DNA of 12,951 nucleotides from Thermoplasmata archaeon (GCA_021797955.1 JAJZYV010000016.1:1-12951), one strand, 5' to 3'. Positions 1-6,791 are shown, numbered from the stretch's first letter. Program-made: numbers and translations. The notes: a model not told the origin generated them from the letters alone.

Positions 1-2
1 AA

Positions 3-293
3 GGCATAGATCGATTGCATATAGACAGGGATGTATGCAAGGGGAGCACTGATACCCACAAAGAGGCAACGCTATGAACGACAGCGACCTTAGAACCTCC
101 AATCCCTTGGGATGGAGAGTATGTCAGAACTGTATCAGCAATGGCAGATATACTGTCAGTTCTCAAGGTGACCCCTATGAAAATAGACGAAGGGGCCATA
201 ACACTCAGGTCAGAATCCACAGGTGCAGGTAAACAACTTAAAAAGATAGGGATACCATATCCAGGAAGGATACGTGAACCCGTACCGACATAA
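3..293 (+). pseudogene. Decayed transposase C-terminus (possibly TnpB-like)
   Basis: The third forward frame is open from the window edge to a TAA at 291-293 except for one TGA at 75-77. Before that stop it reads GIDRLHIDRDVCKGS and after it a tail containing VTPMKIDEGAITLRS. The D-R-D triplet followed by a glycine/serine/threonine-rich tail ending in a P-M-K type segment resembles the C-terminal tails of IS200/IS605-family TnpB proteins, but no zinc ribbon or other catalytic residue lies inside the window. It could instead be another transposase or a decayed non-mobile gene. The internal stop and the lack of a gene directly downstream fit a degraded element. The family assignment is a weak inference; the frame and the stop are directly visible. 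Confidence 0.35.
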
Positions 294-567
294 TTTGGGT
301 AAAATAATTAGTTTCCTCAGTCTTCTATTGCTTCAGTGTGAAATTTGCCAAAAAAGTTATCCCGAAACTCAAGTTCGAATCAAAAGACTGGGTGGGAATT
401 CAGATCAGCAAATAGGATGTCAACTTGAAACCCATTATATCGGATATGTTGCTAAGTTGAGTGAAATCTTCGAAAACCTCCAAATTTCCATAGAAACAAA
501 GCAAATCAAAACTATAGTGAGTTCCGAGGACCGAATTGTGAAAAGTAAGATTAAATGCTTCATTTAA
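274..567 (+). CDS. Doubtful hypothetical ORF, 97 codons
   Basis: This GTG-initiated ORF overlaps the tail of the preceding decayed frame. I do not recognise the product. It has a short hydrophobic stretch near residues 11-21 (IISFLSLLLLQ), one C-x-x-C pair right after it, and a lysine-rich end. No convincing Shine-Dalgarno sequence precedes the GTG and no clear TATA box stands at the right distance. It may be a chance ORF in degraded DNA, and is listed so the 300-bp stretch before the regulator is accounted for. Confidence 0.2.
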   Translation: MNPYRHNLGKIISFLSLLLLQCEICQKSYPETQVRIKRLGGNSDQQIGCQLETHYIGYVAKLSEIFENLQISIETKQIKTIVSSEDRIVKSKIKCFI

Positions 568-613
568 CAAAACTGAACTGTACAAGTTTTCTTAGCCTCG
601 CAATACCATACTG

Positions 614-625
614 AAAATTTAAATA
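614..625 (+). promoter_or_regulatory. TATA box of the DtxR-type regulator gene
   Basis: AAAATTTAAATA is a good archaeal TATA element centred about 40 bp before the ATG at 661. With the usual spacing of about 25 bp, transcription would start near 645-650, giving a leader of roughly 10-15 nt. The predicted start site falls within the palindromic operator at 636-652. Confidence 0.6.
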
Positions 626-635
626 GAAAAATTAA

Positions 636-652
636 ATTAGCATAATACTAAG
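636..652 (+). promoter_or_regulatory. Imperfect palindromic operator upstream of the regulator gene
   Basis: ATTAGCATAATACTAAG matches 14 of 17 bases of the perfect palindrome at 1089-1105 (ATTAGTA-AAA-TACTAAT). Its core is TTAGCA-TAA-TACTAA, an inverted repeat with one mismatch. It lies between the TATA box and the start codon of the regulator gene, so binding would block RNA polymerase. The TTAG...CTAA ends are also a feature of DtxR/IdeR-type boxes. Autoregulation by the product of the 661-1077 gene is the natural inference. Confidence 0.6.
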
Positions 653-660
653 AGATAAAG

Positions 661-1077
661 ATGAGACAGCTTACTAAAAAAGAAAGAGATTGCGTGGTTG
701 TCCTCGGAAAGAGTACTGGCGGCTCATTCCCCAATAGGTTGATTGACTTATCTGAGACCATGGAAATTAGGCCCCCCACTGCCCTGAATCTGGTAAAAAG
801 ATTAGAAACAAAAAAAGTACTAGAACACAGGAAAGGAATGATAATTCTGACAAAAAACGGAGTTAACATATTCCACGAAATTGAGGAAAACCACAGAATT
901 CTGGAAACCCTAATGGTAAAATATGGAATGGATGTTGACAAGGCATGCCTGCTATCAGAAACGATTGACTTTCAAATTGATCACATTGCAGTAGATAAAA
1001 TGTTTGAAAAATTAGGTAAACCGGAAAAATGTCCACATGGAAGGGAAATAACTCAATTTCACGAAGAAAATAAGTAA
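661..1077 (+). CDS. DtxR/MntR-family metal-dependent transcriptional repressor
   Basis: This 138-residue protein has the DtxR/MntR layout: an N-terminal winged helix (about residues 3-65, with recognition-helix region RPPTALNLVKRLE) followed by a metal-binding/dimerisation domain that begins with NHRILE and ends with KCPHG (C124, H126). There is no C-terminal SH3-like domain, so it is the short type. Aligned by eye to DtxR and MntR, D10 corresponds to MntR D8, H78 and E82 to the H-x3-E pair, C96 to DtxR H98, E100 to the C102/E99 position and D103 to the next acid. The following histidine, conserved in both families, is F104 here, although H108 lies one helical turn on. Metal binding may therefore differ from the textbook sites. 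The gene has its own TATA box and an operator shared with the next gene, which suggests autoregulation and control of the neighbouring permease. Confidence 0.85.
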   Translation: MRQLTKKERDCVVVLGKSTGGSFPNRLIDLSETMEIRPPTALNLVKRLETKKVLEHRKGMIILTKNGVNIFHEIEENHRILETLMVKYGMDVDKACLLSETIDFQIDHIAVDKMFEKLGKPEKCPHGREITQFHEENK

Positions 1078-1078
1078 C

Positions 1079-1090
1079 TTTTATATATAT
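1079..1090 (+). promoter_or_regulatory. TATA box of the permease gene
   Basis: TTTTATATATAT follows immediately after the regulator's stop codon. The expected transcription start is near 1110, about 28 nt before the GTG at 1138, so the permease has its own promoter and does not depend only on read-through. The last bases of the TATA box overlap the operator that follows. Confidence 0.65.
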
Positions 1091-1105
1091 TAGTAAAATA
1101 CTAAT
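1089..1105 (+). promoter_or_regulatory. Perfect 17-bp palindromic operator (ATTAGTA-AAA-TACTAAT)
   Basis: Two perfect 7-bp arms are separated by AAA. The site abuts the TATA box of the permease gene and matches the imperfect site at 636-652 at 14 of 17 positions, with a similar placement just downstream of the TATA box. Two matching sites at the two promoters flanking a repressor gene are strong positional evidence that this is the regulator's binding site. The identity of the bound protein is inferred. Confidence 0.7.
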
Positions 1106-1125
1106 TTCATATTATCAATGCTAAT

Positions 1126-1132
1126 GGAGTGA
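1126..1132 (+). promoter_or_regulatory. Ribosome binding site that fixes the GTG start of the permease
   Basis: GGAGTGA lies 5 nt before the GTG at 1138 and closely matches the archaeal anti-Shine-Dalgarno complement. The ATGs at 1118 and 1124 are out of frame, so the GTG is the supported start. Confidence 0.6.
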
Positions 1133-1137
1133 ATTGA

Positions 1138-2667
1138 GTGGACAATAATAGACTAAGAAGATCAGAGGTTGGAGTTTGGGGAGCTGTGGCTGAAGAAATC
1201 GCAGCTATGGCCCCTGCATGTGACACTGTTGCTTTCATCACTTCTGCTGCTGCATTTGCCTTCTTTTTAACACCACTGGCTTTCCTGATAGCAACTCTAA
1301 CCATGTTTCTGGAGGTGAACACTCTCTACCATTTATCCAGGAGGCATGCCAGTGCAGGTGGATATTATGGCTACATTGGAACAGCATTTGGTCCAACACC
1401 TGCAATTACAAGCGGGCTCCTGTATGTGATGTATCAGATTGCTAGTACAGCCGCCATTCCGGTTTATGTGGCTGGTGTTGTACTTCCAGGTGTTCTAGAA
1501 TACTTTGCAAATATTGCATTGCCCGGATGGATATGGATTCCTTTTATACTTTTTTTTATAGTTGCTCCAATCTTGCTTTCAATCTTCGGAATTCGTCCTC
1601 AAATGAAATACGTCAGGATTGCAGCTTTCTTTGAAGTAATATTCCTCGGAGTTCTTTCTGCGGTGATTATTTTTGAAGCAAAGGATAATACTCTTGCGGT
1701 ATTCAACCCATTTACAAAGTCAGCAGTTTTTAATAAAGTCGGTGGACCGTTAAGCGGTCTTGGTCTGGGAATGATTTTCGGACTGACCAGTTTTATAGGT
1801 TATGGTGGATCTGCTCCACTCGGTGAGGAGGCGGTCAACAGCAGGGCAATAACAAAAAGTCTGGTTTTTGGGCTTATCATTGTAGGAGTTGTACTGACTG
1901 AAGTTGCTTATGCCCTAACCGTGGGATGGGGGGTTTCCTTAATGTCAGAATTTGCCCAAGCGAATATACCAGGTATAATAGTTGCAACCGCATATACAGG
2001 AATTGCTGGAGGGATTATGCTCTCACTGGTAGCGTTTAACTCTGCATTTTCGGATTCAGTCGCAATGCAGTCCAATGCGGGAAGAGTCTATTTCGCAATG
2101 GGAAGGGATGGGGTGTTACCGTCATACTTTTCCCAACTTCATGAAAAATATGTGACCCCACATAAGGCTCTTTTATTTATTGGAACGGTGGCATCTATGC
2201 TGGCAATTGGAACAACGTTTTTGATAAATGTATCACTTGGAAACAATATATCATCCTTTTTCACAATTGCAGCCACAGACCCGAGAGTGTACATCACTCT
2301 TACTGAAACATTTGATTTTCTGACAACTGTTGCATTGTTCGGTTTGATAATTACCCATGTGTTGCTTAATACCAGTGTGATTACACTGTTCTATAGATTA
2401 AAAGAAAAACACGTTGGGATTTACAATTTTGTTCATATAACTGAGCATTATGCCCTTCCAGTAGTCGCAACTGTAATTTTTGTTTACGTACTGTTCGAAT
2501 CTCTTTATCCCCCGGTGTTTCCCATTACAGAAGCAGTTATTGCTTCAATTATCTACCTAATATTTGCACTGTCTTACGCGGTGAATATTGTGATAAAGAA
2601 ACCGGATATTGCTAAAAGAGCCGGAAAATACGTTAACCTGGTTGAAGAGGAAAAGTTGAATGAATGA
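1138..2667 (+). CDS. APC-family permease under DtxR-type control
   Basis: This is a 509-residue integral membrane protein with about 12 hydrophobic segments. APC-family marks are visible: the helix-1 region AEEIAAMAPACDTVAF, the helix-2/3 region with RRHASAGGYYGYIGTAFG, and the helix-6 region FIGYGGSAPLGEEA followed by a cytoplasmic loop with a basic residue. A loop near NRVYFAMGRDGVLP is the usual cytoplasmic segment (read here as GRVYFAMGRDGVLPSYF, about residues 317-333). A longer polar stretch near residues 368-390 separates two later helices. APC proteins are secondary transporters of amino acids, amines or organic cations; the substrate cannot be read from the sequence. The adjacent metal-type repressor and shared operator hint at a substrate linked to metal homeostasis, but this is speculative. 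The GTG start is backed by a strong RBS, and the gene overlaps the next one by 8 bp. Confidence 0.85.
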   Translation: MDNNRLRRSEVGVWGAVAEEIAAMAPACDTVAFITSAAAFAFFLTPLAFLIATLTMFLEVNTLYHLSRRHASAGGYYGYIGTAFGPTPAITSGLLYVMYQIASTAAIPVYVAGVVLPGVLEYFANIALPGWIWIPFILFFIVAPILLSIFGIRPQMKYVRIAAFFEVIFLGVLSAVIIFEAKDNTLAVFNPFTKSAVFNKVGGPLSGLGLGMIFGLTSFIGYGGSAPLGEEAVNSRAITKSLVFGLIIVGVVLTEVAYALTVGWGVSLMSEFAQANIPGIIVATAYTGIAGGIMLSLVAFNSAFSDSVAMQSNAGRVYFAMGRDGVLPSYFSQLHEKYVTPHKALLFIGTVASMLAIGTTFLINVSLGNNISSFFTIAATDPRVYITLTETFDFLTTVALFGLIITHVLLNTSVITLFYRLKEKHVGIYNFVHITEHYALPVVATVIFVYVLFESLYPPVFPITEAVIASIIYLIFALSYAVNIVIKKPDIAKRAGKYVNLVEEEKLNE

Positions 2668-2950
2668 CAGAAGTGGTGAGCAGGAGATGGAGGAAGTTGT
2701 AGTCAGAACTGATCTAGCATTTCTTGAAAGCGCTAAGGGTGTCTTAAAACTGACTTATGGGGAATTGAAATTTACTCCCAGAAAAGGAATGGAAAGGGCA
2801 TTCTCCATACCACTCAATTTGATTGAAGAATTATCTTTTAAAAAGACGTCTCTGGAAACCTCCAAATTATATGTTAACAATTTAGAAATCACAGTATGCA
2901 GGGCTCATCTCTGGGCGTCAGATATTAAGACTATATTAGCAAGAAAGTAG
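2660..2950 (+). CDS. Small PH/GRAM-like protein, translationally coupled to the permease
   Basis: This soluble protein of 96 residues has no signal peptide or membrane segment. From about residue 25 it shows short alternating strands (GVLKLTYGELKFTP, then AFSIPLNLIEELSFKK, then KLYVNNLEITV) and a final amphipathic helix (ASDIKTILARK), with strand lengths and turns like bacterial PH or GRAM domains. This is a fold-level guess from the pattern; no catalytic residues are apparent. The first ATG overlaps the permease stop by 8 bp and is preceded by GAGG. A second ATG at 2687 has GGTGAG 7 nt upstream and would give an 87-residue product; either start keeps the domain. The overlap implies coupled translation, so the protein may bind the permease's cytoplasmic face or the membrane nearby. 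Confidence 0.7.
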   Translation: MNDRSGEQEMEEVVVRTDLAFLESAKGVLKLTYGELKFTPRKGMERAFSIPLNLIEELSFKKTSLETSKLYVNNLEITVCRAHLWASDIKTILARK

Positions 2951-2998
2951 AAAAATAGATTTATAGACAATAAAGAAATTTCCCGTTTAAGAAAATTG

Positions 2999-3082
2999 AT
3001 GAATTTCTTTGAAAAAATTGATAGAAGTGCTTTGAAGTACTCGATTTTTAATAGTGAAGAGGGAAGTAGTCTTGAATTTTAA
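2999..3082 (+). CDS. Possible 27-residue small ORF
   Basis: An ATG at 2999 opens a short frame (MNFFEKIDRSALKYSIFN...) ending at TAA 3080-3082. A TATA-like ATTTATA at 2959-2965 would place a transcript start near 2988, making it almost leaderless. No Shine-Dalgarno sequence is seen and I do not recognise the product. The rest of the 216-bp gap between the permease unit and the GH15 gene is AT-rich and shows nothing else I can name. Confidence 0.15.
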   Translation: MNFFEKIDRSALKYSIFNSEEGSSLEF

Positions 3083-3166
3083 AAGGAACCGATTAAAATT
3101 TTTCAAATTAAAAGGAAAGTTTAAGATAAAAATTATAACAAAGTTGCTCTACGTGGTGCTAAATCA

Positions 3167-5026
3167 ATGATTAAAAATTATATCTCACTAGAAGAGGCAA
3201 ACAGAAAGGAATATCTGAATATTTCTGAACATGGGATGATCGCGAGTAACAGAACAGCAGCTTTAGTCGGGATGTCAGGCACAATTGACTGGGCGTGTCT
3301 GCCGGACTTCAATTCTGATCCTGTGTTTGACTCCATACTTGACCATAAAAAAGGGGGAAGATTCATATTGAGACCAGCAAATATTTCAAATGTATTCGTG
3401 GCTCAATATTACATAGACAGTACAAATGTACTCGTCACCGAATTCAAAAGAAACGAACAGATAATCATGAGAATTACTGATTTTATCCCATCTTCTCAAT
3501 ATTCAACTCTTAATTCTCCTGAAATACATAGATATGTAGAAATTCAGGAAGAGGGGGAAAGCATCTATTCTGAAATTGATCTTGCGTTTCACTTCTCCAA
3601 AGAGAATATCTCTCTCGAAAAGCACAAATTCGGGTATGTTTTCAGTTCGAATAATTCAGAAACCGTTGGTATAAGTTCTGATTTCAGATTTAATATCAAG
3701 AATAACAAGTTGATTTCAGACTTTTCATCAGAAGAGAAAATCAGTGGATGGATAGTGTTGTTTTACGGAATGAAACACGTAATGAGAACATCTGATTACA
3801 AATCTTTCCAGCTATTGGAGCAGACGATAAGATATCAAAAAGATTGGGTTGGAAAGGGAAATTTTCCTATATTACATAATAATGAAGTTATTCGCTCCGC
3901 TCTGGTACTTAAGGGATTAGTCTATGACCCAACAGGCTTAATGGTTGCAGCACCTACATCCAGCCTTCCAGAATCTATTGGGGGAGACAGAAATTATGAT
4001 TATAGATTTTGTTGGGTAAGGGATGTTTCATATGCCATAGAATCATTGTCGATGCTTGGATACAAGGATGAGGCGGTCAAATTCTTGTATGATGTTATGG
4101 AAAGGGTCAAAATGGATGGGGACCTTAAAACAATCTACCCGATAAATTCTAACGATTCTCTCGAGGAAATAGAAATACCCTATGAAGGTTACAGAAAATC
4201 GAGTCCGGTTAGAGTGGGTAATGCTGCATCGGTTCAATTGCAGATAGATGAATATGGAAGTCTAATCAATGCAATATACCATCTGGCAAAGGCTGGTGGT
4301 CCCGTAAATTCCTATCTTTGGGATTTTGTAACTTCCATACTTGCAAAATTATCTGATCTCTGGAAAAATGGAGATTCCAGTATATGGGAATTTAGAACTC
4401 AACCCCTTCACTACACCTATAGCAAAGCGATTGCCTGGTCCGCATTTAAAAGAGGAATTGAACTATCTAAAGAGCTTGGATTAAGCGGTCCTATAGCCAA
4501 ATGGAAAACTGAAGAGGAATATATCAGAAATGATATAATAAAAAATGCGTATGATGAGGAACTAAACTCGTTTACACAGCATTATGGATCTAAAATAGTG
4601 GATGCTTCTCTCTTGCGACTCCCCTTGCTTGGATTTCTTCCTCCTTCAGATCCAAGAATGATTGGCACGATTGACAGAATTGAGAAAGATTTAATGGTGG
4701 ACAATTACTTATTTAAAAGATACAACATAATGGATAATTTTAACTCTCCCGACAATGCATTCTTGCTCCTATCATTCTGGTATATTGAGGATCTGGTACT
4801 AATGGGCAGGATAAAGAAAGCCAAGAGCACTATGGATAAACTATTATCTCACTCTAACCATGTAGGACTTCTCTCGGAAGAAGTTGAATTTAACACTGGT
4901 GAATTGATCGGGAATTTTCCCCAGGCACTCAGTCATCTTGGATTGATACGATCGGCTGTCAGGCTAAATCGGGTTTCAAAATACAACAGTTCAATTGGGC
5001 AGGAACTTAAGTTTAAATTGTTTTGA
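3167..5026 (+). CDS. GH15 glucoamylase/trehalase-type glucohydrolase, cytosolic
   Basis: This 619-residue enzyme shows the standard archaeal/bacterial GH15 architecture. An N-terminal beta-sandwich domain opens with ASNRTAALVGMSGTIDWACL (residues 26-45). A linker follows, and then an (alpha/alpha)6 barrel with GGDRNYDYRFCWVRD (272-286). The general acid is expected at E408 in SIWEFR, followed by HYTYSK, and the catalytic base at E571 or E572 in LLSEEVEFNTGELIGNFPQA. All key regions are intact and the length is normal. There is no signal peptide or membrane segment, so it should act in the cytoplasm. GH15 proteins of this type from Thermoplasma have been characterised as acid trehalases; other members are glucoamylases, and the sequence alone does not decide. 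It lies just before the sugar-binding protein gene and probably hydrolyses the imported sugar to glucose. The start ATG is preceded by a weak GGTG at 3155-3158. Confidence 0.92.
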   Translation: MIKNYISLEEANRKEYLNISEHGMIASNRTAALVGMSGTIDWACLPDFNSDPVFDSILDHKKGGRFILRPANISNVFVAQYYIDSTNVLVTEFKRNEQIIMRITDFIPSSQYSTLNSPEIHRYVEIQEEGESIYSEIDLAFHFSKENISLEKHKFGYVFSSNNSETVGISSDFRFNIKNNKLISDFSSEEKISGWIVLFYGMKHVMRTSDYKSFQLLEQTIRYQKDWVGKGNFPILHNNEVIRSALVLKGLVYDPTGLMVAAPTSSLPESIGGDRNYDYRFCWVRDVSYAIESLSMLGYKDEAVKFLYDVMERVKMDGDLKTIYPINSNDSLEEIEIPYEGYRKSSPVRVGNAASVQLQIDEYGSLINAIYHLAKAGGPVNSYLWDFVTSILAKLSDLWKNGDSSIWEFRTQPLHYTYSKAIAWSAFKRGIELSKELGLSGPIAKWKTEEEYIRNDIIKNAYDEELNSFTQHYGSKIVDASLLRLPLLGFLPPSDPRMIGTIDRIEKDLMVDNYLFKRYNIMDNFNSPDNAFLLLSFWYIEDLVLMGRIKKAKSTMDKLLSHSNHVGLLSEEVEFNTGELIGNFPQALSHLGLIRSAVRLNRVSKYNSSIGQELKFKLF

Positions 5027-5031
5027 AAATT

Positions 5032-5050
5032 ATACTAGAAAATCTAGTAT
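5032..5050 (+). promoter_or_regulatory. Perfect 19-bp palindrome upstream of the sugar-binding protein gene
   Basis: ATACTAGA-AAA-TCTAGTAT has two perfect 8-bp arms around an AAA spacer. It starts 6 bp after the GH15 stop codon and lies about 20 bp upstream of the TATA box at 5070-5078. A site upstream of TATA could bind an activator or a repressor, or could form the hairpin of a terminator for the GH15 transcript (no T-run follows directly). It shares the AAA spacer and the TACTA string with the operators at 636 and 1089, but the arms are arranged differently, so a different regulator is more likely. Confidence 0.55.
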
Positions 5051-5069
5051 TAATATATTATGAAAAATG

Positions 5070-5078
5070 TTTTTATAT
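5070..5078 (+). promoter_or_regulatory. TATA box of the sugar-binding protein gene
   Basis: TTTTTATAT is preceded by a purine-rich GAAAAA tract that could serve as a BRE. Normal spacing predicts a start near 5100, only a few bases before the ATG at 5108. No Shine-Dalgarno sequence precedes that ATG, which fits a nearly leaderless mRNA. An alternative AT-rich element, TAATATATTA, lies at 5051-5060. Confidence 0.5.
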
Positions 5079-5107
5079 GATTTTTTCCATGTTATAATTG
5101 ATCTAAA

Positions 5108-6514
5108 ATGGAAACCCCAGTAGATACTCCTAAAAAGAGTAAGAATGGTTTGATTGCCATTGTCGCTATTGTAGTGGTGGTAGCTTTAGTCGGATCCTTT
5201 GTGGGACTCGACTATCACAATTTAGTTAAGCCATCGACCGGCAAGGCAAATGTTTTGTATGTGTATACGGGAGTAAGCGGCCCCAAAAATTCCGACCACC
5301 TTTTGGGAGGTTGTGTGATTGCTGAAATGAAAGGCGCTGCACATCCTCACGCAGCTGCACAGTTAATGGCATATCTTCTAAATCCTGCGATTCAGAAGGC
5401 ATGTGAAGCAGCAACTGGTTTTCTGCCAGTAGATAACGGAGCTTACACAACAAGCCCAAGTACCTCTGTGCCCACTTTGTACAGTGCATCAAACAGTACT
5501 GTTACCGTGGAATATTACACCAGTATATCGGCTGCAGATGAACCGTATATGAACTCTGTAATCTCAAACTTTGAGAAAGCCTATCCAAACATCAACGTAC
5601 AGATAAGTTTCATCACAGCACCTTCAATAGTAGAGGAGGTCTCATCATTGGTAACAGGCGGTTCACATGCAAATGTCGTTATGACAATAGATAATCTGGA
5701 CGTAGGAGTTCTTTTCTACGACGGATTTTTGGCGGACATAACAGCAATGTCGTCTAAGATAACCGGCGGGCAGGGAACAATTTCTGCTATAACATCATTG
5801 AACAACTACGAAACGCAGGTGTTCGGTGGAGTGTATTTCCTGACACAACTTGTGAACATCCCACTGGTTTGGGTAGATTATACAGCACTGCAGGGAGCAG
5901 GAATAACAAAAGTTCCTACTACATACACACAGTTGTATGCAGATGCAAAGATTTTGGACCAGAAATACGGCGTTGGAGAAATCAACTTCCAGGGTCATGG
6001 TGGAGGAAGCACTCCAACAGAGTTATATCAGTGGATGGTGCAATTCGGAGGAAATCCAATGGTGTTCAATGATACTGGTGATATTCAAGCTATGAGTTAC
6101 ATTGAAAACCTAAGCGCATACTTCTCACCAGACTATACAACCTCATACTGGGCAACATACACTGGACTGGCCTCGAATTCATACTCGATGATGTATTACC
6201 AGTGGCCAGGATCTGTGAATCTGACAAAACTTGGAATGAGCGCCTACAACTCTACTGACACAGTCGCAAATGAATCACTCAAAGCAATAAATGGCGGAGT
6301 ATTTCTTAGAAGCCCTGTAGCTTGGATATCACAATGGCAGACTATGATGGATAATGCATGGACAAAAATCGTGGAGGACCACATGTCACAGAGTAAAATA
6401 CCTTCGTTCCTCTCAACCTGTAATTCTAACATGGTATCCTACTTGACAAGTCTCTACAACAGTCAGGTTGCTGCTAACTACACAGCAGGGAACTACGCTC
6501 CAATAGAGGGATAA
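5108..6514 (+). CDS. Membrane-anchored family-1 sugar-binding protein with rearranged lobes
   Basis: This 468-residue extracytoplasmic solute-binding protein has a short basic N-terminus (KKSKNG), one hydrophobic anchor (about 14-34) and no lipobox cysteine, so it is probably held by an uncleaved signal anchor. Several N-x-S/T sequons (such as N129, N334, N371, N381 and N457) suggest an N-glycosylated surface protein. Residues 131-240 are the usual first lobe (TVTVEYYTSISAADEPY, then FEKAYPNINVQISF), and residues 245-468 give the second lobe and C-terminal helices (VNIPLVWVD, then AINGGVFLRSPVAWISQWQ). Oddly, residues 48-113, with LLGGCVIAEMKGAAHPHAAA and TGFLPVDNGAY, are the block normally found between those last two parts, and it is missing there. 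With the permeases and ATPase encoded convergently on the other strand, it should form a di- or oligosaccharide importer; the neighbouring GH15 enzyme points to an alpha-glucoside such as trehalose or maltose. Confidence 0.88.
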   Translation: METPVDTPKKSKNGLIAIVAIVVVVALVGSFVGLDYHNLVKPSTGKANVLYVYTGVSGPKNSDHLLGGCVIAEMKGAAHPHAAAQLMAYLLNPAIQKACEAATGFLPVDNGAYTTSPSTSVPTLYSASNSTVTVEYYTSISAADEPYMNSVISNFEKAYPNINVQISFITAPSIVEEVSSLVTGGSHANVVMTIDNLDVGVLFYDGFLADITAMSSKITGGQGTISAITSLNNYETQVFGGVYFLTQLVNIPLVWVDYTALQGAGITKVPTTYTQLYADAKILDQKYGVGEINFQGHGGGSTPTELYQWMVQFGGNPMVFNDTGDIQAMSYIENLSAYFSPDYTTSYWATYTGLASNSYSMMYYQWPGSVNLTKLGMSAYNSTDTVANESLKAINGGVFLRSPVAWISQWQTMMDNAWTKIVEDHMSQSKIPSFLSTCNSNMVSYLTSLYNSQVAANYTAGNYAPIEG

Positions 6515-6528
6515 TCCCTAAATCTTTA

Positions 6529-6579
6529 TTTTTTTAAAATTTTTCAAAGTAATTTGGGCATTTTAAAATATTTTTTTTT
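6529..6579 (+). terminator. T-rich terminator of the sugar-binding protein gene
   Basis: Two uninterrupted T-runs (seven at 6529-6535 and nine at 6571-6579) follow the stop codon by 15 and 57 nt. Oligo-T tracts on the non-template strand are the usual intrinsic termination signal in archaea. No strong GC hairpin is needed or seen. Confidence 0.6.
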
Positions 6580-6600
6580 ATTTTTGGAAAATGGCCATAA

Positions 6601-6666
6601 GTACAGAATGTACACATATTTGTTAACGTTGGAAAGATTATCGGCCTCGAATCAAGAATCCTTGAT
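6601..6666. repeat. Two short palindromes between the convergent units
   Basis: GTACA-GAA-TGTAC (6601-6613) is a perfect 13-bp palindrome, and ATCAAG-AATC-CTTGAT (6651-6666) is a perfect 6-bp stem with a 4-base loop. They lie in the gap of about 275 bp between the sugar-binding protein gene and the oppositely oriented ATPase gene. I see no gene reading through them. They could be terminator hairpins for the minus-strand operon or binding sites for the + strand promoter at 6718; neither role is shown. Confidence 0.35.
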
Positions 6667-6717
6667 GTGTCCAGAAATAAGTCGTATTAATCATTTTAAA
6701 TAATCTACTGTGACTGC

Positions 6718-6727
6718 GTATAAATAA
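6718..6727 (+). promoter_or_regulatory. Orphan TATA box facing the 3' end of the ATPase gene
   Basis: GTATAAATAA is a close match to the archaeal TATA consensus on the + strand, although the next gene is on the other strand. A transcript from about 6745 would carry a 23-codon ORF (6760-6831, MFPDLRYFYPYYF...) and run antisense to the end of the ATPase gene. The ORF has only a weak GGT before it, so the RNA itself may be the product, or the match may be chance in AT-rich DNA. Confidence 0.3.
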
Positions 6728-6791
6728 GGGGCTTTTAAAATAGATTGGTTGAAGGTCTAATGTTTCCTGACCTGAGATATTTCTATCCTTA

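Noticed and set aside
3045..3070. AGTGC/GTACT hairpin as a terminator before the GH15 gene
   Set aside because: The stem is 5 bp with a G-T wobble and only a short T-run follows, which is no better than chance in this AT-rich gap.
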